Under the pieces are notes generated by a model that was not told the origin of the DNA, did not search any database, and worked only from the letters and a program-made list of their open reading frames with translations. A DNA stretch of 11,818 bases from JAMCRM01 sp041685075 (GTDB taxonomy: Bacteria > Acidobacteriota > Terriglobia > Bryobacterales > Bryobacteraceae), in the NCBI GenBank assembly GCA_041685075.1, contig JAWLGN010000168.1:1-11818 (forward strand), given 5' to 3'. This document shows, piece by piece, positions 8,084 through 11,818 of this stretch. The number at the start of each line of letters is the position of its first letter. Positions within the stretch are counted from its first letter, which is position 1. Made by a program: the position numbers and the translations under genes.

Positions 8084-8089
8084 AGGAGG
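8084..8089 (+). promoter_or_regulatory. Shine-Dalgarno of the first VWA gene
   Basis: AGGAGG, 5 bases before ATG 8095. It selects this ATG over the open frame that continues upstream to 7933 through antisense kdsB sequence. Confidence 0.75.
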
Positions 8090-8094
8090 CTCGG

Positions 8095-9093
8095 ATGCCG
8101 TTGCGGTTTCGCCGCAAACTCTTGTATTCAGGCGTTCTTCTGCTCCTGGCGGCGACCGGCGCGGCGGCTGGGAACAGGGATTCGCCCGAACCGCGCGTCT
8201 CCATCGAACCGCGCGCCAAGCCGGCCGATCCGGGAGCGCAGGCGCATCGCGCGAACATCCGCGTCGATACGACGCTGGTACTGATCCCCGTGACTGTCAC
8301 CGACCCCTTAAACCGTTTCGTCACCGGACTGGAACGGGAGCACTTTCGGGTGTTCGAGGACAAGAAGGAACAATCCGTGCTGCAGTTCTCCAGCGAGGAC
8401 GCGCCCATCTCCTTCGGCATCGTCTTCGACGGCAGCGGCAGCATGGGAAACAAGCTACTGAAGTCGCGCCAGGCGGTGGCCTCGTTCTTCCGTACCGCCA
8501 ACCCGGAGGACGAAGCCTTCCTGGTGTCCTTCAACAACCGCGCCGAACTCGTTGTGCCGTTCACTCACGACCTGGCGGAAATCCAGAGCAAGCTCAGCTT
8601 TACCCAGTCCAAGGGCAAGACCGCCCTGCTGGACGCCATCTACCTGGCGCTCCACCAGATGAAGAAGGCCAAGAACCCTCGCAAGGCGCTGTTGGTCATT
8701 TCCGATGGCGGCGACAACAACAGCCGCTACACGGAAGGTGAAATCAAGAACCTTGTGCGCGAAGCCGACGTCCAAATCTATGCTATCGGAATCTATGAAC
8801 CGATCGGCGCGCGCATGCGTACAGCGGAGGAACTCGCCGGGCCCGGGCTGCTTACCGATGTAGCGGAGCAGACCGGCGGACGGCAATTTGCAGTGGAGAA
8901 TTTAAACGAATTGCCCGATGTCGCAGCCAAAATCGGCATTGAGCTGCGCAACCAGTATATTATCGGATACAGTCCGGCCAACCAGGACCGGGACGGCAAG
9001 TACCGGCGCGTCCGGGTAAGACTGGTTCAGCCGCGGGGACTGCCCCCACTCCGGGCACATTGGAGGATGGGCTACTATGCGCCAATCGAATAA
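8095..9093 (+). CDS. Secreted VWA-domain protein (VWFA-related Acidobacterial family), first of a tandem pair
   Basis: A 332-residue protein with a signal peptide: R4-R-R-K8 charged region, hydrophobic stretch 9-20 and likely cleavage after A-A-A25. A strand-rich linker with F-R-V-F-E-D-K-K-E-Q precedes the VWA domain (about 105-285). The metal-ion-dependent adhesion site is complete: D112-G-S-G-S116, Thr176 and Asp204 in S-D-G-G-D-N. The C-terminal part carries N-Q-Y-I-I-G-Y-S-P and ends W-R-M-G-Y-Y-A-P. This architecture matches the VWFA-related Acidobacterial family, known as a paralogous expansion in that phylum with no assigned function. Likely exported, binding a partner through a bound divalent metal. 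Its last 17 bases overlap the second VWA gene, implying coupled translation of the pair. Confidence 0.9.
   Translation: MPLRFRRKLLYSGVLLLLAATGAAAGNRDSPEPRVSIEPRAKPADPGAQAHRANIRVDTTLVLIPVTVTDPLNRFVTGLEREHFRVFEDKKEQSVLQFSSEDAPISFGIVFDGSGSMGNKLLKSRQAVASFFRTANPEDEAFLVSFNNRAELVVPFTHDLAEIQSKLSFTQSKGKTALLDAIYLALHQMKKAKNPRKALLVISDGGDNNSRYTEGEIKNLVREADVQIYAIGIYEPIGARMRTAEELAGPGLLTDVAEQTGGRQFAVENLNELPDVAAKIGIELRNQYIIGYSPANQDRDGKYRRVRVRLVQPRGLPPLRAHWRMGYYAPIE
9062..9066 (+). promoter_or_regulatory. Shine-Dalgarno of the second VWA gene
   Basis: GGAGG inside the last codons of the first VWA gene, 10 bases before ATG 9077. Confidence 0.6.
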
Positions 9094-10054
9094 TTTCGTC
9101 ATCATATTTATCATCGGTCTCGCGGCGGGCCTGGCCGCATGGGCGCAACAGGAACCCAGTCCGCAGCGGCCCGAGCACGGGGCCGTGTTCCGCAGCGACA
9201 CCCGGCTGGTGGTGCTCCCTGTGACGGTGGTGGACAAGTCCGGCCACCTGATCACGAACCTGCCCCAGTCGGCCTTCCAGGTCTTCGAGAACGGGGTCCG
9301 GCAGGAGATCAAGATTTTCAGGCAGGAGGACGTCCCGGTCTCGATGGGGCTGATCGTGGATAACAGCGGCAGCATGCGCGACAAGCGCGAGAAGGTGAAA
9401 GACGCTTCGCTGACGCTGGTGAAGGAGTCCAACCCCGAGGACGAGGTCTTCGTGGTGAACTTCAACGACGACGCCTACCTGGACACGAAGGACTTCACTA
9501 ACGACCTGAAGGAACTGGAGGAGGCACTCTCGAAGATCGATGCCCGCGGCGGCACCGCCATGCGCGATGCCATCCGGATGTCCATCGATCATCTCCAGGA
9601 GAAGGCCAGCAAAGACAAGCGCGTGCTCGTAGTAGTGACCGACGGCAACGACAACGCCAGTATGATCAACCTGGAGAACCTGGTGAAGGCCTCCCAGCAG
9701 AGCGAGGTGTTGATCTACACCATCGGGCTGCTCAGCGAGGAGGAGGGCCGGGAAGCCAAGCGCGCCGAACGGGCGCTGAAGGCCCTGGCGCGCGCCACCG
9801 GCGGCGACTCCTACTTCCCCAAGAAACTCGAAGACGTGGAGCGCATCGCCCGGCAGGTAGCTCACGATGTGCGCAACCAGTACACCATCGCCTACAGCCC
9901 GTCGGAGCAGGCGCTCGATGGCACATTCCGCCAGATCAAAGTGCAGGCTCAGGGGCCCAACCGGCCCACCGTGCGCACGCGCAGCGGCTACTACGCCAAC
10001 CCCAGCGGCGCGGTAGCCATCTCGCAGAACAGCGGCGGTTCGTCCGAAGACTGA
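9077..10054 (+). CDS. Secreted VWA-domain protein (VWFA-related Acidobacterial family), second of a tandem pair
   Basis: A 325-residue paralogue of the preceding gene. The signal peptide has a hydrophobic stretch at about 7-22 and likely cleavage after A-W-A23. The pre-domain repeat F-Q-V-F-E-N-G-V-R-Q-E corresponds to F-R-V-F-E-D-K-K-E-Q upstream. The VWA domain has a complete MIDAS: D95-N-S-G-S99, Thr160 in G-G-T-A-M-R-D-A-I and Asp189 in T-D-G-N-D-N. The C-terminal region shares N-Q-Y-T-I-A-Y-S-P and R-S-G-Y-Y-A, followed by a Ser/Gly/Asn-rich tail of about 17 residues that the first copy lacks. The two differ at many positions, so the duplication is old. Its TGA forms TGATG with the start of the next small gene. 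Confidence 0.9.
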   Translation: MRQSNNFVIIFIIGLAAGLAAWAQQEPSPQRPEHGAVFRSDTRLVVLPVTVVDKSGHLITNLPQSAFQVFENGVRQEIKIFRQEDVPVSMGLIVDNSGSMRDKREKVKDASLTLVKESNPEDEVFVVNFNDDAYLDTKDFTNDLKELEEALSKIDARGGTAMRDAIRMSIDHLQEKASKDKRVLVVVTDGNDNASMINLENLVKASQQSEVLIYTIGLLSEEEGREAKRAERALKALARATGGDSYFPKKLEDVERIARQVAHDVRNQYTIAYSPSEQALDGTFRQIKVQAQGPNRPTVRTRSGYYANPSGAVAISQNSGGSSED

Positions 10055-10260
10055 TGCTGCGCACCGCCTGGCGACTGACAAGGGGCTACCGCCTGCGTCC
10101 CTGGCGGAGCCCCTACCTTCGCTGGCGCCTCGAAACCTACGGGGGCGTCCGCGCCGACCTCATCACCCCGAGAACGTTCCTGACCTTCGCCTGGCGCCAC
10201 CTGGGCGACCTTCTGCGCTACATGCGCTGGGCCGCGCGCATGGAAAAGCGGTTCGGATAA
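10054..10260 (+). CDS. Small Arg/Trp-rich protein of unknown function
   Basis: A 68-residue protein I do not assign to a named family. Its ATG shares one base with the stop of the second VWA gene (TGATG), an arrangement typical of translational coupling and a reason to regard it as real. It has 15 Arg and 1 Lys against 4 acidic residues, plus 5 Trp; the core G-Y-R-L-R-P-W-R-S-P-Y-L-R-W-R-L-E-T-Y lies at 11-29. The C-terminal half (about 40-66) looks like a basic amphipathic helix. There is no signal peptide and no clear transmembrane segment. I have an impression, not verifiable here, that similar small proteins occur in other Acidobacteria. Nucleic acid, membrane-surface or protein binding are all possible. 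Confidence 0.65.
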   Translation: MLRTAWRLTRGYRLRPWRSPYLRWRLETYGGVRADLITPRTFLTFAWRHLGDLLRYMRWAARMEKRFG

Positions 10261-10297
10261 GTTGCACCGCCCGGCGCGGCGCCCGCATCCCTTCGCC

Positions 10298-10801
10298 ATG
10301 GACCTGCTGACGAGCATTCGCGAAGGATTCGAGCATCACTACTGGGCACGCGACCGCCAGCTTCAGGCTGCGGCGGCATTGAGCGAAGAGGAATTCCTGC
10401 GGCCGGTCGGCGGCAGCTTCCCCTCCCTGCGCGATACCCTGGCGCACATGGCCGGGGCGGAGTGGGTGTGGCTGGAACGCTGGCAAGGGAGGTCTCCCAA
10501 AGCCCTGCCTGCGCCGGAGGAGTTCCCCTCGGTGGCTGTGCTGGCCGGGCGCTGGGCCGAAATCGAGCGCGACGTGCGCGCTTTCCTGGCCGGTTTGGAC
10601 GCCGAGGCGCTCGAGTGCCCCTTGACATACGCCAACTTCCAGGGCGTAGTGGCGACGGTGCCGCAGCACCGTTTGCTGGCGCACCTGCTGAACCACCAGA
10701 GCTACCATCGGGGCCAGGTGAGCACGCTGCTGCGCCTGTTGGGCGCCGTTCCGCCGCGGGTCGACGTGCTGGTGGCGCACTTGACGGGTTTCCAGCGCTG
10801 A
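10298..10801 (+). CDS. DinB-family (four-helix bundle, metal-binding) protein
   Basis: A 167-residue protein with the DinB/YfiT-type His triad: His50 in L-R-D-T-L-A-H-M-A-G-A-E-W, and His133/His137 in H-L-L-N-H-Q-S-Y-H-R-G-Q. In the family the three histidines hold a divalent metal in a four-helix bundle; members include thiol-dependent transferases (such as bacillithiol or mycothiol S-transferases) and many of unknown role. The start is ATG 10298, giving M-D-L-L-T-S-I-R-E-G-F-E-H-H-Y-W; the in-frame TTG at 10262 would add 12 low-complexity Pro/Arg residues. No Shine-Dalgarno is visible. It lies 37 bases after the small basic gene and 37 bases before the UroD-like gene, so co-transcription with either is possible but unproven. 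The substrate is unknown. Confidence 0.85.
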   Translation: MDLLTSIREGFEHHYWARDRQLQAAAALSEEEFLRPVGGSFPSLRDTLAHMAGAEWVWLERWQGRSPKALPAPEEFPSVAVLAGRWAEIERDVRAFLAGLDAEALECPLTYANFQGVVATVPQHRLLAHLLNHQSYHRGQVSTLLRLLGAVPPRVDVLVAHLTGFQR

Positions 10802-10823
10802 GCACAGCGCCGCGGGCGCCCAT

Positions 10824-10832
10824 TGCTACAAT
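10824..10832 (+). promoter_or_regulatory. Candidate extended -10 promoter giving a leaderless UroD-like transcript
   Basis: TGCTACAAT matches an extended -10 (TG-n-TAnnnT). Exactly 6 bases (a C-rich run) separate it from ATG 10839, placing the expected start site on the A of the start codon. No Shine-Dalgarno is present. No -35 match is seen at the usual distance, which extended -10 promoters can tolerate. Confidence 0.45.
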
Positions 10833-10838
10833 TCCCCC

Positions 10839-11818
10839 ATGGCGAGTGATTCCTCCCGAAACCGGGTGCTGGCCGCGCTGGCACGCCGGGAGCCGGACCG
10901 CGTACCTCTGGATTGCGGCTCCACCAACGTCACCGGCATGCACGTGAGCGCGGTAGCCGCGCTGCGCCGCCATTACGGGATTGATAACGGCCCCGTGAAG
11001 GTCATCGAGCCGGGCCAGATGCTCGGCGAGATCGCCCCGGACCTGAAGGAGATCCTGGGCATCGACACCGTGGGGCTGCACCGCCGCAACACGCGCTACG
11101 GTTTTCCGCTGGAAGGATGGAAGCCCTGGCGGATGTACGACGGGCTGGAAGTGCTGGTCCCCGGCGGTTTCAATCCCACCATCGACGCCAACGGCGATAC
11201 CCTGCTCCATCCCGGGGGCGACCCCACCGCTCCGCCCAGCGCCCGCATGCCCCGGGACGGCTACTTCTTCGACAACATCGAGCGGCAAGAACCCATCGAC
11301 GAGTACCGCCTGGACCCGCGCGACAACCTCGAAGAGTTCCGCCTCATTGCGGACGGCGAGCTGGATTACCTGGAAACCGCCGCGCGCGCCGCCCGTGCCA
11401 CCGGGCGCGCCGTCGTCGCCAGCTTCGGCGGCACCTCCCTGGGGGACATCGCGAGCGTGCCCGGCGTCGCCCTGCGGCATCCCAAGGGCATCCGCAGCGT
11501 CACCGAGTGGTACATCTCCACGCGCACGCGCCGGGATTACATCCAGGCGGTCTTCGCCGGGCAGGTGGAGATCGCGCTGGCCAACCTGGAGCGTATCGCC
11601 GCGCGGGTGGGTCCCTACGTCGACGCCGTGAACATCTGCGGCACCGATTTCGGCACCCAGAGTTCCTCGTTCTGCTCGGTGGCCACTTTCCGGGAGCTGT
11701 GGCTCCCCCACTACAAGCGCATCAACGACTGGGTGCACGCCCATACCCCGTGGAAGACCTTCAAACACTCCTGCGGTTCGGTGGAGAAGTTCATCCCCTC
11801 GTTCATCGAAGCGGGCTT
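10839..11818 (+). CDS. Uroporphyrinogen decarboxylase-fold protein, probable corrinoid-type methyltransferase relative, 3' truncated by window edge
   Basis: Open for 326 codons from ATG 10839 to the window end with no stop. The N-terminus (R-N-R-V-L-A-A-L-A-R-R-E-P-D-R-V-P-L-D) is the usual opening of UroD/MtaA-superfamily proteins. Residues near the end read W-K-T-F-K-H-S-C-G-S-V-E-K-F-I-P; H-x-C-G matches the first part of the zinc site used by cobalamin-dependent methyltransferases of the MtaA/MtbA type to activate a thiol. The N-terminal V-P-L-D-C-G-S-T-N lacks the R-Q-A-G-R found in true HemE, so heme synthesis is unlikely. Such proteins often act in demethylation or sugar-related catabolism, but substrate and corrinoid partner are not shown here. 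A third zinc ligand would lie beyond the window. No Shine-Dalgarno; a leaderless start is suggested. Confidence 0.85.
   Translation, partial: MASDSSRNRVLAALARREPDRVPLDCGSTNVTGMHVSAVAALRRHYGIDNGPVKVIEPGQMLGEIAPDLKEILGIDTVGLHRRNTRYGFPLEGWKPWRMYDGLEVLVPGGFNPTIDANGDTLLHPGGDPTAPPSARMPRDGYFFDNIERQEPIDEYRLDPRDNLEEFRLIADGELDYLETAARAARATGRAVVASFGGTSLGDIASVPGVALRHPKGIRSVTEWYISTRTRRDYIQAVFAGQVEIALANLERIAARVGPYVDAVNICGTDFGTQSSSFCSVATFRELWLPHYKRINDWVHAHTPWKTFKHSCGSVEKFIPSFIEAG

Noticed and set aside
7933..8094. Upstream in-frame extension of the first VWA gene
   Set aside because: It would run through the 5' part of kdsB on the opposite strand and bury the signal peptide; AGGAGG before ATG 8095 supports the shorter start.
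8960..10081. 373-codon minus-strand frame opposite the second VWA gene
   Set aside because: His/Val/Leu-rich translation without recognisable domains, fully explained by the codon bias of the VWA gene on the other strand.
10218..11768. 516-codon open frame on the minus strand opposite the UroD-like and DinB genes
   Set aside because: High-GC third-position bias opens long antisense frames. The plus strand here encodes recognisable DinB and UroD-fold motifs; the minus product is low-complexity Pro/Arg/Gly with no motif.

Overview
The window is about 11.8 kb of high-GC, tightly packed bacterial DNA with no gene-free stretch over 100 bases. It most likely comes from an Acidobacteriota genome (Solibacter/Bryobacterales-like or a related class). 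The strongest lineage evidence is a tandem pair of secreted von Willebrand A proteins of the type expanded in Acidobacteria (the 'VWFA-related Acidobacterial domain'). The metal-type KDO-8-phosphate synthase in a kdsB-pyrG-kdsA cluster shows a Gram-negative cell with KDO-containing LPS. No mobile element, CRISPR array, tRNA or rRNA gene was seen, so this reads as core chromosome.

Left part (1-4339), decoding and translation. A 5'-truncated selA (selenocysteine synthase) runs rightward and converges on efp (elongation factor P, minus strand). A small calcineurin-type metallophosphoesterase diverges from efp. It is followed 12 bases later by prfB (release factor 2), which has an intact programmed +1 frameshift site, so the true gene starts at 2300 and not inside the long downstream frame. 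The stop of prfB overlaps the start of a Sua5-type threonylcarbamoyl-AMP synthase (t6A tRNA modification). Four of these five genes act on decoding, and two of them (selA, prfB) deal with the UGA codon.

Middle part (4332-8034), minus strand. kdsB, pyrG and kdsA overlap head to tail: CTP synthase supplies CTP to the CMP-KDO synthetase, and KdsA makes the KDO precursor. A prepilin gene lies 29 bases after kdsA, and its 3' end overlaps that of sua5.

Right part (8095-11818), plus strand. Two VWA proteins with signal peptides and complete MIDAS motifs overlap by 17 bases. The second is coupled (TGATG) to a 68-residue Arg/Trp-rich protein of unknown function. A DinB-fold protein follows, then the first 326 codons of a uroporphyrinogen-decarboxylase-fold protein with an H-x-C zinc-type motif, cut by the window edge.

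Several genes (metallophosphoesterase, kdsB, the UroD-like gene) have no visible Shine-Dalgarno but carry a -10-like hexamer 5-7 bases before the start codon. This suggests leaderless transcription, while efp, the prepilin and both VWA genes have clear Shine-Dalgarno sequences. No wholly new system was recognised. The points most worth checking are the Asn-tipped EF-P, the shortened SelA segment, the Arg/Trp-rich small protein and the leaderless-promoter pattern.
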